Both the position numbers and the translations under genes were made by a program. From Hymenobacter roseosalivarius DSM 11622 (GTDB lineage: Bacteria > Bacteroidota > Bacteroidia > Cytophagales > Hymenobacteraceae): a DNA stretch of 64,000 nucleotides. Below are positions 8,183 through 15,575 of the stretch, piece by piece. Every line of letters starts with the position of its first letter. Position 1 is the first letter of the stretch. The DNA lies in NCBI RefSeq assembly GCF_900176135.1, contig NZ_FWWW01000036.1, positions 20,066 to 84,065 of the forward strand, in the 5' to 3' direction. The notes under the pieces were generated by a model. That model did not search any database, was not told the DNA's origin, and saw only the letters and a list, made by a program, of their open reading frames with translations.

Positions 8183-9367
8183 TTAGTCGCGGATGTAAGG
8201 ATAGTCCTGCTGCACGTACACGTCTTTGTAGAGCTCGTCGGCAGTTGGATAAGGGGAAGTTTCAGCAAATTCCACGGACTCGTTTACGGCCGCTTTGATT
8301 TGCTCATCAATGGCATTCAGTTCGTCCTCGGTGGCCATGTTGTTCGTCAGGATAGTATGACGGACAGCCTCAATGGAATCGCGCGAGCGATAGTCTTCCA
8401 ATTCTTCTTTCGTACGATACTTAGCCGGGTCACTCATGGAGTGGCCCTTGTAGCGGTAGGTCTTGAACTCGAGCAACGTAGGGCCTTCGCCGGCGCGGGC
8501 GCGCTCAGCGGCCTGGGCTACGGCCTCGTGCACATCTTCTACGTTCATGGCATTCACCGGGAACGATGGCATATCGTAGCTTTCTCCCAGCGTGTATAGC
8601 TCCGTTACGTTGGAGCTGCGCTGCACTGCGGTGCCCATCGCGTAGCCGTTGTTCTCGATCACGAAGATGACCGGCAATTTCCACAGCATAGCCATATTGA
8701 AGGCCTCATGCAAGGCTCCCTGGCGCACGGCACCGTCGCCCATGTAGCAGATGCAGAGGTTACCGGTCTTGTTATACTTTTCGGAAAAAGCAATACCAGC
8801 ACCCAGCGGAACCTGGCCGCCCACGATGCCGTGGCCGCCCATGAAGTTAACGTCCTTATCGAACATGTGCATGGAGCCGCCTTTGCCTTTGGAGCAACCA
8901 GTAGCCTTAGCAAACAACTCAGCCATGATAGCATTAGGCGACGTGCCTAGCGCCAGCGGATGCGCATGGTCGCGGTAAGCGGTGATCCACTTATCGTCTT
9001 TGGTAAGCGCCGTTACGGCCCCAGCCACGCAAGCTTCCTGGCCGATATACAGGTGGCAGAACCCTTTGATCTTTTGCTGCCCGTAGAGCTGTCCAGCCTT
9101 TTCCTCAAACTTGCGCATGAGCTGCATCTGCTCATACCACTGCAGGTAAACCTCTTTAGGAAATTGGGGTTTGGCAGGTATCGTGGCTTTAGGCGCGCCA
9201 GTGGCTTCCTTTGCCTCTTCGTTAGAGGGTGGCAAGCCCGAGTCAGGTTGGTTTACTGTCTTGGTAACCGACGCTGCGTCGTTACCGTTGGAAGTGGCTT
9301 TCGGGCTTGCCGCTTTTTTTGCCGACTTAGTCGCTTTTGAGTCAGCCTTTACTTTCGTCTCCGCCAT
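8183..9367 (-). CDS. pdhA: Pyruvate dehydrogenase E1 component, alpha subunit
   Basis: About 394 residues. Recognisable blocks are YIGQEACVAGAV, YRDHAHPLALG, the thiamine-diphosphate site around GKGGSMHMF and GHGIVGGQVPLGAGIAF, CYMGDGAVRQGALHEA and the phosphorylation-loop-like YRYKGHSMSDPAKYR. The alpha subunit works with PdhB (not in this window) to decarboxylate pyruvate in the complex that makes acetyl-CoA. The first ~75 residues are Lys/Ala/Ser-rich and probably a flexible leader. I chose ATG 9367; the frame reaches a TTG at 9409. It is divergent from recF, the two starts being 64 bp apart, with a TACTTTCG sequence (a near match to the -7 box) upstream. Confidence 0.92.
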   Translation of the reverse strand: MAETKVKADSKATKSAKKAASPKATSNGNDAASVTKTVNQPDSGLPPSNEEAKEATGAPKATIPAKPQFPKEVYLQWYEQMQLMRKFEEKAGQLYGQQKIKGFCHLYIGQEACVAGAVTALTKDDKWITAYRDHAHPLALGTSPNAIMAELFAKATGCSKGKGGSMHMFDKDVNFMGGHGIVGGQVPLGAGIAFSEKYNKTGNLCICYMGDGAVRQGALHEAFNMAMLWKLPVIFVIENNGYAMGTAVQRSSNVTELYTLGESYDMPSFPVNAMNVEDVHEAVAQAAERARAGEGPTLLEFKTYRYKGHSMSDPAKYRTKEELEDYRSRDSIEAVRHTILTNNMATEDELNAIDEQIKAAVNESVEFAETSPYPTADELYKDVYVQQDYPYIRD

Positions 9368-9431
9368 CGTGCTTTCGGTTGTTCGCGTTTGGGATGCGAA
9401 AGTACGCAAAAGGATTGCAATTTCGAACCGG

Positions 9432-10538
9432 ATGATTCTGGAAAGCCTACACCTGTTATTCTTTAAAAACTACGACGAAGCCACGTTGGCTTTCTCTCCC
9501 CACATCAATTGCTTCGTCGGCGACAACGGAAGTGGCAAGACGAATCTGCTTGACGCTATCCACTACCTGTCGCTCACCCGTAGCGCCTTTGCTACTGCTG
9601 ATGCGCAAAGCATTAAGCAGGGCGCTGAGTTCTTCGTGGTGAAAGGCCGCTTCCAAACGCCCCCTGCCGATGCCGACACTATTCAGTGCAGCCTACGGGT
9701 TGGCCAAAAGAAAGTGGTTACTCGCAACAAGCAAGCGTACGAGCGTATCGCGGATCATATAGGTCGCTTTCCTGTGGTGCTCATCTCGCCCTACGATACC
9801 GACCTGATTCGGGAGGGTAGCGAGGAGCGCCGTAAGTATTTCGATAGCCTGATCTCGCAGCTCGATCATGATTACCTGGAGCTGCTCATTACTTACTCCA
9901 ATCTGCTGCGTCAGCGCAATGCGCTCCTAAAGATGGCTGCTGATGGCCGGGGCTACGACCGGGACTATTTGCTGGTACTCGACGAACAGTTGGTACCTGC
10001 CGGGGGACAAATTATGGAGCGACGGCAGCAATTCCTGACCGAGTTTACTCCCCTTTTTCAGCGCCATTACCAGCAGCTGGCTGATGGCCGGGAACAGGTG
10101 ACATTGGAGTATAAAAGCCAGCTGCCCGGCGCTGACTTTGCTCATCTGCTCCGCACCAATGAGCGGCGTGATATTATGCTCCAGCGCACTACTATTGGAC
10201 CCCACAAAGATGACTTCACTTTTCTAATGGATGAGCTGCCGGTAAAAGGCTACGGCTCGCAGGGCCAGCAGAAGTCGTATGCCATTGCCCTCAAGCTGGC
10301 CCAGTTCGAGATCTTTGCCAGCCGCAAGCAGCATAAGCCCCTGCTTCTCCTAGATGACATCTTCGACCGCCTGGATGAAAAGCGCATCACCCGCCTCATG
10401 CAGCTGGTAGCTGAGCATACCTTTGGGCAGGTCTTTCTTACCGATACGCACCTGGAGCGCACCGACCGAATCCTAGCTACTATCTCTGAGCAGGTAGCGC
10501 GCTTTGCGGTGCAGAACGGTACGGTCACAACTCTCTAG
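9432..10538 (+). CDS. recF: DNA replication and repair protein RecF
   Basis: 368 residues. The Walker A motif GDNGSGKTNLLDAIHYLS is at residues ~32-49 and the ABC-type signature and Walker B region GYGSQGQQKS...LLLLDDIFDRLDEKR is at residues ~275-320. RecF helps load RecA at gaps and restarts stalled forks. The frame is open upstream to 9171 but that stretch is antisense to pdhA; the true start is ATG 9432 (MILESLHLLFFKNY). It is followed at once by a DUF721 gene, a pairing I know from other Bacteroidota. Its presence about 24 kb from the putative origin fits its frequent origin-proximal location. Confidence 0.95.
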   Translation: MILESLHLLFFKNYDEATLAFSPHINCFVGDNGSGKTNLLDAIHYLSLTRSAFATADAQSIKQGAEFFVVKGRFQTPPADADTIQCSLRVGQKKVVTRNKQAYERIADHIGRFPVVLISPYDTDLIREGSEERRKYFDSLISQLDHDYLELLITYSNLLRQRNALLKMAADGRGYDRDYLLVLDEQLVPAGGQIMERRQQFLTEFTPLFQRHYQQLADGREQVTLEYKSQLPGADFAHLLRTNERRDIMLQRTTIGPHKDDFTFLMDELPVKGYGSQGQQKSYAIALKLAQFEIFASRKQHKPLLLLDDIFDRLDEKRITRLMQLVAEHTFGQVFLTDTHLERTDRILATISEQVARFAVQNGTVTTL

Positions 10539-10554
10539 CCGGGCTGGAATAACG

Positions 10555-10562
10555 TACCTTTG
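10555..10562 (+). promoter_or_regulatory. TAnnTTTG -7 box for the DUF721 gene
   Basis: TACCTTTG is an exact match to the Bacteroidota -7 consensus TAnnTTTG, 17 bp after the recF stop. No clear -33 TTTG is seen at the usual distance. If used, transcription would begin near 10569, so translation cannot start at the in-frame TTG at 10560. Confidence 0.55.
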
Positions 10563-10616
10563 CAGGCACCTGCTTTTGCCTCCCAGCGGCTATTCTGCCC
10601 TCTGGCTCGCGCATTA

Positions 10617-10949
10617 GTGTATTATATTGCCTTGAAAAGACCAAGCGCTTCCGACAACTCCCGCCAAGCTGATATAGTCCCGTTGAAGGATGGTATCAAG
10701 GCTTTGCTGAAAGCCTATCGCTTACAAGGGAAGTTGAATGAGGTATTCGTAGTGTCAAGCTGGGAGCGCATCATGGGAAAGGCCGTGGCGCTGAAGACCC
10801 AGGAGATATACATCAGCAACGGTAAGCTGTTCGTGCGCCTGAGCTCGGCCCCACTGAAGCATGAGCTGGTGATGGCCAAGACGCGCGTCATGGAGCTTAT
10901 CAATGATGAGGTTGGTGAAACCGTTATCAAAGAGGTGATCTTTCTCTAG
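10617..10949 (+). CDS. DUF721 (DciA-like) protein
   Basis: About 110 residues from the GTG at 10617; a TTG at 10632 (LKRPSASDN) is nearly as likely. The frame is open from a TTG at 10560, but that codon overlaps a good -7 box. The core, SLKDGIKALL-like helix followed by SSWERIMGKAVALKTQEIYISNGKLFVRL and ending in NDEVGETVIKEVIFL, is the DUF721/DciA fold. DciA proteins load the replicative helicase in bacteria lacking DnaC/DnaI, so a helicase-loading role beside recF is attractive, but whether this short Bacteroidota type does that is inference. Confidence 0.8.
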   Translation: MYYIALKRPSASDNSRQADIVPLKDGIKALLKAYRLQGKLNEVFVVSSWERIMGKAVALKTQEIYISNGKLFVRLSSAPLKHELVMAKTRVMELINDEVGETVIKEVIFL

Positions 10950-10974
10950 GCTTTGTCATTGTAGTAGGTAAGCT

Positions 10975-11034
10975 GTTATCAGTAACAGAGAAGAGAGCCG
11001 CAGTTTTGCGGCTCTCTTCTCTGTTACTGATAAC
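10975..11034. terminator. Perfect 28-bp stem-loop after the DUF721 gene
   Basis: Two perfectly complementary 28-nt arms (10975-11002 and 11007-11034) around a GTTT loop, starting 25 bp after the DUF721 stop. No T tract follows, so termination is probable but the element is longer than a usual terminator and could be a processed RNA or a REP-like element. Confidence 0.6.
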
Positions 11035-11198
11035 AAGACTAATCAGGTGTAAACAGCGTCCTTGATAAGAACGGCATGAAATCAATCGTCGCTTAATGGA
11101 GGTTGAGTTGCTACTCTGTTCTGACTAATTCAAACTCTTCTAAGCTAAAATAGCTCGATAGATACTTCTACTGTACTACTTCTATTTCTCCCGTTCTC

Positions 11199-11762
11199 AT
11201 GTCAACCTCCCTCCTCCCTGACTTCCGACTAGTGTCCCACTCGCGGGTCACGCTCACCGAGCTTATGATTCCTTCTTATGCCAATCTGGGGGGCAAAATT
11301 CATGGCGGCATTCTGTTGTCGCTAATGGATAAGGTGGCCTATGCCGCTGCTGCCAAACACGCCGGCACTTACTGCGTAACGGTGAGCGTGGACGGCGTAA
11401 ATTTCTTGCAGCCGGTGGAAGTGGGCGAGCTGGTGTCCTTGCTGGCCTCAGTCAACTACGTAGGCCGGACTTCACTAGTCATCGGTATCAAGGTCATTGC
11501 TGAAGACGTTCGCACCGGCACCGTGAAGCATACCAACACTTCCTATTTCACGATGGTGGCCAAGGATGATGACGGTCGCCCTACCCCAGTGCCCGGCCTG
11601 GTATTAGAAACCCCCGACGATACGCGGCGCTTCCTGGAATCTATCAAACGCAAGGAGCTCAAAGCTCAGTTCAGCGCTGAGTTTGACAACGCTCGCTCCC
11701 TACTGGCCGTGGCGCAGCAACTCGACTTACTAGGCAATGAGAACTGTCAGTTGGGCTACTAA
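11199..11762 (+). CDS. Hotdog-fold acyl-CoA thioesterase
   Basis: 187 residues, one hotdog domain (residues ~15-135) followed by a ~50-residue helical tail. The conserved helix-turn GGKIHGGILLSLMDKVAYAAA matches the YciA/BACH acyl-CoA hydrolase pattern in which the Asp after the HGG turn is catalytic, and the strand VTVSVDGVNFLQPVEVGELV follows as in that family. It would hydrolyse acyl-CoA in the cytoplasm; chain-length preference is unknown. Start ATG 11199. A GGGGGGCAAAAT motif encodes the Gly-Gly-Lys of the active-site turn. Confidence 0.85.
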   Translation: MSTSLLPDFRLVSHSRVTLTELMIPSYANLGGKIHGGILLSLMDKVAYAAAAKHAGTYCVTVSVDGVNFLQPVEVGELVSLLASVNYVGRTSLVIGIKVIAEDVRTGTVKHTNTSYFTMVAKDDDGRPTPVPGLVLETPDDTRRFLESIKRKELKAQFSAEFDNARSLLAVAQQLDLLGNENCQLGY

Positions 11763-11841
11763 AATCGCTTTGCTTTAATACTACTTCAGTCAAATGCCCA
11801 CCCTATCATTTAAATGCCAATACACGTTCGTAACGACCCTA

Positions 11842-11857
11842 TGTTTCACGTGGAACA
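11842..11857. promoter_or_regulatory. parS-like site (candidate ParB-binding palindrome)
   Basis: TGTTTCACGTGGAACA differs at one position from both the widely conserved parS palindrome and its TGTTCCACGTGGAACA form. It lies in the gap between the thioesterase gene and the HTH gene. parS sites cluster around oriC, and a putative oriC lies about 22 kb away. Confidence 0.7.
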
Positions 11858-11863
11858 TATTTG

Positions 11864-12250
11864 TCACTTAGGCCCATACACTTTCAACAAGAGCTCATTA
11901 TAGGCTTCTAACAGCGCTATATACTTAGCCTGAAGAGCCATAAACTGCTTAGTTGGATCATTATCGTTCAATTGTAGTGGTGCTGAACGTTGTGTTACAG
12001 TGCTTGTAACAGCAACACCAGGTGTACCGGACACAAATGGCAGCGTCGCTTGTTGTAACGATGTAAAGTCCTGAGAAAAATCATGCGTAATGATGTCACC
12101 AACTTGTTTTACAAAACCGTAATCAAGTGTTTCCTCCTTGAACTTGCGATAGATGGTTGGACGCGTAATACCCAGTTCCTCCACGATGCGAGTGATGGAA
12201 ATACCACTATTTTTGATGGCATCTTGAAGAATTTTGCCCTGGTGCGGCAT
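11864..12250 (-). CDS. Small helix-turn-helix regulator, probably autoregulated
   Basis: About 128 residues from ATG 12250 (a TTG at 12256 also opens the frame). Residues ~5-40 form a Cro/Fis-like HTH (SITRIVEELGITRPTIYRKF), in which the second helix ITRPTIYRKF would read DNA. The C-terminal ~30 residues (KQFMALQAKYIALLEAYNELLLK) form an amphipathic helix suitable for dimerisation. The gene is AT-richer than its neighbours and its upstream region is dense in inverted repeats (12297-12424). I do not know the family. It could be a phage- or plasmid-derived repressor or a lineage-specific regulator; no other mobile-element gene is present. Confidence 0.65.
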   Translation of the reverse strand: MPHQGKILQDAIKNSGISITRIVEELGITRPTIYRKFKEETLDYGFVKQVGDIITHDFSQDFTSLQQATLPFVSGTPGVAVTSTVTQRSAPLQLNDNDPTKQFMALQAKYIALLEAYNELLLKVYGPK

Positions 12251-12296
12251 AAGCAAGCGTTAGGAATCAGTGAGGTTGTAAAGGTGTTTAATTTGT

Positions 12297-12424
12297 TTCA
12301 CATGTACAAATGTGAACGTAAAAACGTACAGTTACACAGTGTGTAAATACAATACACTGATACACTACGTAACACGCAACAATGCCGCTTTACACATACA
12401 CTGTAACATCGACTATCGTTACAG
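12297..12424 (-). promoter_or_regulatory. Operator-like cluster of inverted repeats upstream of the HTH gene
   Basis: Within 130 bp upstream of the HTH gene are three inverted repeats: TTCACAT-6-ATGTGAA (12297-12316), TTACACA-1-TGTGTAA (12332-12346) and CTGTAAC-10-GTTACAG (12401-12424). More TGTAAC/GTTACA half-sites follow to about 12450, and one spaced pair lies inside the gene (11994-12010). The pattern suggests several binding sites for the neighbouring HTH protein. The whole 12257-12618 gap holds no convincing gene. Confidence 0.55.
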
Positions 12425-12618
12425 TTTGTGTTACATCTGTACAGCTTCAAGATGAAACAGCTTAAATAAGCCAGAAAAGCCCTTTTTTATGTTTGGACAT
12501 ATGTAACAGCACACTCTACTCTGAAATCAGCCATTTGTACAGATACTCGCTTAGCCCTCACTAATAAAACAGCGCGTGATCATCTGCTAGACAGATGTCC
12601 ATTCCTGCCGAATAATGA

Positions 12619-13461
12619 TTAGTGTGCCAGTAAATGCACCAAGAGGTCAGGATAATCAGTGGTGATACCGTCGACGCCGAGCGCAATGAGGCGTTGCATT
12701 TCGACTGGTTCATTCACCGTCCAGGGGATAAGCCGCATGCGGCAGGCATGTACCTCTGCCACCAATTTCTCATCGACGAGGGCGTGCTCAGGACCGTAGG
12801 CGGCAGGCACGAACCCAAGCTCACTTAGATGCTTAGCCAGCGGTTGGTCATCCTCCACTAATAAGGATAGAGGCAAAGATGAAATCTGGTTGTGGGCCAC
12901 TTGCAAGACCCGTTTATCAAAGCTCAGCAGGGTGGTTTGACCAGCTATATCAGTGGCATGCACAACGGCTAGTACCAACTCCAGAAAGTGCTCGGGCGAG
13001 GGATGAAATTTGCCATCGCCGGCAGGACTGCATTTTATTTCAATACTAAATAATGGGAGTGGACGGCCGAGCCGCTGAGCGTAGTCATTACCCTTCGTAA
13101 TGACTTCCTGCAACAGAGGCTTGTAAGCAGTCTCTGGCACCTGACGCGGAAAGCTAGGGTTTCCTATGGAGCCACAATCGCAGCGACGGATGGCGGCGTA
13201 AGGCAGCTGGAAAAGGTTGTGCAAACGCTCCCTGGTTGGGTCGATGCGCTTGCCGGCGGCATCTCGACAGAAGGCACCTGAAAGCCAGGGTTCATGCGAA
13301 ACCACTACCTGCTCGTCGGCTGAAATAACGACATCTAATTCCAAGGCATCTACCCCCAACTCCAAAGCATGCATAAACCCCGCAAGGGTATTTTCGGGAC
13401 GTAGGCCGCGGCAACCACGATGACCGTGTATTTCGGGGATGATAATGGGCTTGGGGGGCAT
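12619..13461 (-). CDS. Glycerophosphodiester phosphodiesterase
   Basis: 280 residues of a GDPD-family TIM barrel. The catalytic blocks are HGHRGCRGLRPENTLAGF at residues ~12-29 (HRG and PEN motifs), ALELDVVISADEQVVVSHEPW with metal-binding Glu/Asp and the second catalytic His, and SIEIKC in mid-protein. It splits glycerophosphodiesters into an alcohol and glycerol-3-phosphate. No signal peptide is visible, so it is probably cytoplasmic. Start ATG 13461, which sits in a GGGGGGCAT motif so that the protein begins MPPK. It stands alone between the HTH island and a rightward gene. Confidence 0.9.
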   Translation of the reverse strand: MPPKPIIIPEIHGHRGCRGLRPENTLAGFMHALELGVDALELDVVISADEQVVVSHEPWLSGAFCRDAAGKRIDPTRERLHNLFQLPYAAIRRCDCGSIGNPSFPRQVPETAYKPLLQEVITKGNDYAQRLGRPLPLFSIEIKCSPAGDGKFHPSPEHFLELVLAVVHATDIAGQTTLLSFDKRVLQVAHNQISSLPLSLLVEDDQPLAKHLSELGFVPAAYGPEHALVDEKLVAEVHACRMRLIPWTVNEPVEMQRLIALGVDGITTDYPDLLVHLLAH

Positions 13462-13595
13462 TTCTGGGGGGTTAGGGAACCCTGAATACGCGTAGACGAC
13501 TTGCGTAGATTAGGTTTACGAGGCAAAAAAGCCCCCCAGGCGGCAATCATAAGATTTTGTGTCCAGATAGCGTTTAGGTACTTCACTCAGGCATG

Positions 13596-13623
13596 TTGCC
13601 AGCAGTGAATTGCGGTACTTTGG
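13596..13623 (+). promoter_or_regulatory. Possible promoter for the DUF2939 gene
   Basis: TTG (13596-13598) and TACTTTGG (13616-13623) are near matches to the Bacteroidota -33 and -7 boxes, about 17 bp apart, 40 bp upstream of ATG 13664. The -7 box lacks one of the two spacer bases. Confidence 0.35.
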
Positions 13624-13663
13624 CCCCTCCTAAGTTGTATTCGTTGCCCTTTTACCACATTTT

Positions 13664-14296
13664 ATGAAGAAAGCGTTGTTGCTCGGATTATTGGTTATTT
13701 TAGTAGCAGGCGGTTACTGGTACTACCGTACGGTAGTTGCGGCCAGTCCACAATACTCCCTCGCGCAGGCTGCTAATGCCGTGCGCACGCATGATGTGGC
13801 CGCCTTTGAACGCTACGTGGATGTTGACAAAGTAGCGCGCAACTTAGTAGACCAGGTATCTGAGGAAAGCTCGTCGCTGGAAGGGCTACACATGAATGGA
13901 GCGCTTATTCAAAGCGCCTTACGGCTACTGAAGCCTCAACTGGCGCAATCGGCGCGACAGGAAGTGAGACGCTACATTGAGACGGGCTCGGCGGAACAGG
14001 CAGCGGCTGGGGGGCAAAATATCGGCGGAATAAACGTGTCGGTGCTGGGACTGGCCGGACGCGTAATTGGTTCAAACCCGCAATTCAAAGGGATTAAATA
14101 TGTAAATCAACAGGATGCGCAAACTTTGGTCGGGCTGGAAATCACGCAGCCTCAATACGACACGACGCTCGTTCTGGAATTGAAAATGCTGGACCAGGGT
14201 GACTATTGGCGCGTGACGGAAATAGCTAATATGGGCACTTTGATCAAGCGCACAGCTCGACTGGAAAAGCAACGACTGCTGAAGGGCAATAAGTAA
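13664..14296 (+). CDS. DUF2939-type membrane-anchored protein
   Basis: 210 residues with an N-terminal hydrophobic anchor (residues ~4-22, LLLGLLVILVAGGYWYYRTV) and a soluble domain that starts ASPQYSLAQAANAVRTHDVAAFERYVDVDKVARNLVDQ. This opening, short paired helices describing a conditional 'residue count', is the pattern I associate with DUF2939 proteins, whose function is unknown. It is probably periplasmic. A strong bidirectional terminator follows. Confidence 0.7.
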   Translation: MKKALLLGLLVILVAGGYWYYRTVVAASPQYSLAQAANAVRTHDVAAFERYVDVDKVARNLVDQVSEESSSLEGLHMNGALIQSALRLLKPQLAQSARQEVRRYIETGSAEQAAAGGQNIGGINVSVLGLAGRVIGSNPQFKGIKYVNQQDAQTLVGLEITQPQYDTTLVLELKMLDQGDYWRVTEIANMGTLIKRTARLEKQRLLKGNK

Positions 14297-14351
14297 CGGC
14301 TTTCCCTCGTAGTGCTCGGTCATCGACCAACGATTCAACACATATTTATAC

Positions 14352-14395
14352 CACACAAAAGCCCCAACGCTACTTAGCGTTGGGGCTTTTGTGTG
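14352..14395. terminator. Strong bidirectional terminator
   Basis: Two perfectly complementary 21-nt arms around a 2-nt centre, with a GC-rich core flanked by A and T runs on both strands. It separates the rightward DUF2939 gene from the leftward PLDc_N-like gene, whose stop is 13 bp away. Confidence 0.9.
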
Positions 14396-14407
14396 GGCGA
14401 TTAAGGC

Positions 14408-14683
14408 CTATTTGCGGCCTGAAAACAAGAAGTAGATGATGGAGCCCAAGAACGGGAAGAACCAAATGACCAAGCCCCAGATGATTTTCTTGCCAATTGA
14501 CCAATCTTGCTTAATAAGGCTGATAACAGCAAAAACGGCCAGCGCTAGATAAATAATCCCAGCGATAGTAGTGGTGCCATCGCTACGACGACCGGAGCAA
14601 CTGCTGAGCAGGAAAGCCAGCGAAAGAGAAAGTGACAGGGCCGCTCCCGGCAGACGTTTGGTTAAAGTGAGAAGATTGTTCAT
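14408..14683 (-). CDS. Small lipoprotein-like membrane protein with a PLDc_N-type domain
   Basis: About 91 residues from ATG 14683. An N-terminal signal segment ends in a lipobox-like LLSSC, followed by two membrane helices (IIYLALAVFAVISLI and WGLVIWFFPFLGSIIYFLF). The second, with W...P..GSIIYFL and a final GRK, matches the short PLDc_N/cardiolipin-synthase N-terminal domain that also occurs alone in small membrane proteins. Function unknown. A longer frame to 14746 includes probably untranslated sequence. Confidence 0.7.
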   Translation of the reverse strand: MNNLLTLTKRLPGAALSLSLSLAFLLSSCSGRRSDGTTTIAGIIYLALAVFAVISLIKQDWSIGKKIIWGLVIWFFPFLGSIIYFLFSGRK

Positions 14684-14793
14684 AGCAGGTGAAGTTGGAA
14701 GGAGAGATGTGCTTGAAAGACCTCCTTTACGCACCTGCTGAGGCAATAGATATGATTATGCTTATTTATATATACTAAACGTTTGACAGTCAG

Positions 14794-15432
14794 CTATTTA
14801 AATAGATAAGCCTGCACTTCATTCCAGAAAATAGAAGCTGACGCGGGTACTAATGCAAGCGTGAGCAGAATACCGTACAGCGCCCCGTAAAAGTGCGCGT
14901 CGTGGTTGATATTATCGCCTTGCTTGCGGCCTTGGTAGTAAGAATAAGCCAGGTACAGCACCCCAAAGATGACTCCCGGAATGGCAAACGGAATGGGGAA
15001 AATGTAGATGCCGCCCTGCACAGGATTAAAGAGAATAGCCGAGAAAACCACGGAAGCCACCCCGCCCGACGCGCCCAGGCTGTGGTAGTCGGGGTCGTTG
15101 CGGTGGCGTACGTAGGTAGGAATATCCGACACAATAATGCCCCCCAGGTACAGTAGCAGGAAGCGCCAGATGCCCCCCATCGGCCCGAATACCTGCACGA
15201 AGACATCCTGAATTAATTGCCCAAAAGAGTAGAAGGCAATCATGTTAAAGATGAGGTGCATCCAGTCGGCGTGCAGGAAACCGGAGGTGAGGAAGCGATA
15301 CCACTCGTTACGACGGCGCACCAGGAAGGGCGTCATAATCCAGCTTTCGCGCAAGCTAGCGTTCGACCAGGCGTATAAAGAAATGCCCCCCGTCAGGATT
15401 ATGAGGGCGAGTACAACGTTCAGATTCAGCAT
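14794..15432 (-). CDS. Rhomboid-family intramembrane serine protease
   Basis: About 212 residues with six hydrophobic segments. The catalytic Ser is in GASGGVASVVF and the catalytic His in NINHDAHFYGALYG, the Ser-His dyad of rhomboids; HADWMHLIFNMIAFYSFG is the conserved region of helix 2. It cleaves membrane proteins within the bilayer; the substrate is unknown. I prefer ATG 15432 (MLNLNVVLALIILTGGISLYAW) by comparison with the usual N-terminus of this subgroup; ATG 15474 would add a 14-residue hydrophobic stretch. Further upstream the frame overlaps the polyprenyl synthase gene and is not used. Confidence 0.88.
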   Translation of the reverse strand: MLNLNVVLALIILTGGISLYAWSNASLRESWIMTPFLVRRRNEWYRFLTSGFLHADWMHLIFNMIAFYSFGQLIQDVFVQVFGPMGGIWRFLLLYLGGIIVSDIPTYVRHRNDPDYHSLGASGGVASVVFSAILFNPVQGGIYIFPIPFAIPGVIFGVLYLAYSYYQGRKQGDNINHDAHFYGALYGILLTLALVPASASIFWNEVQAYLFK

Positions 15433-15575
15433 TAGAAAACAGAGAAGTAAAAGGAGAAATAAGGGAAGCCGCATTGTACGGCTTCCTGGCGCTTTCGTCG
15501 GCTTGGAGAAGGTGGAGAAACTACGCTGGGGAGCGAAATGCGCAGAGCGAGCCCAAATCAGGCCAAAACCCAGGC

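Noticed and set aside
9171..9431. Upstream in-frame extension of recF
   Set aside because: It is antisense to pdhA and lacks RecF-like sequence; the family start is at 9432.
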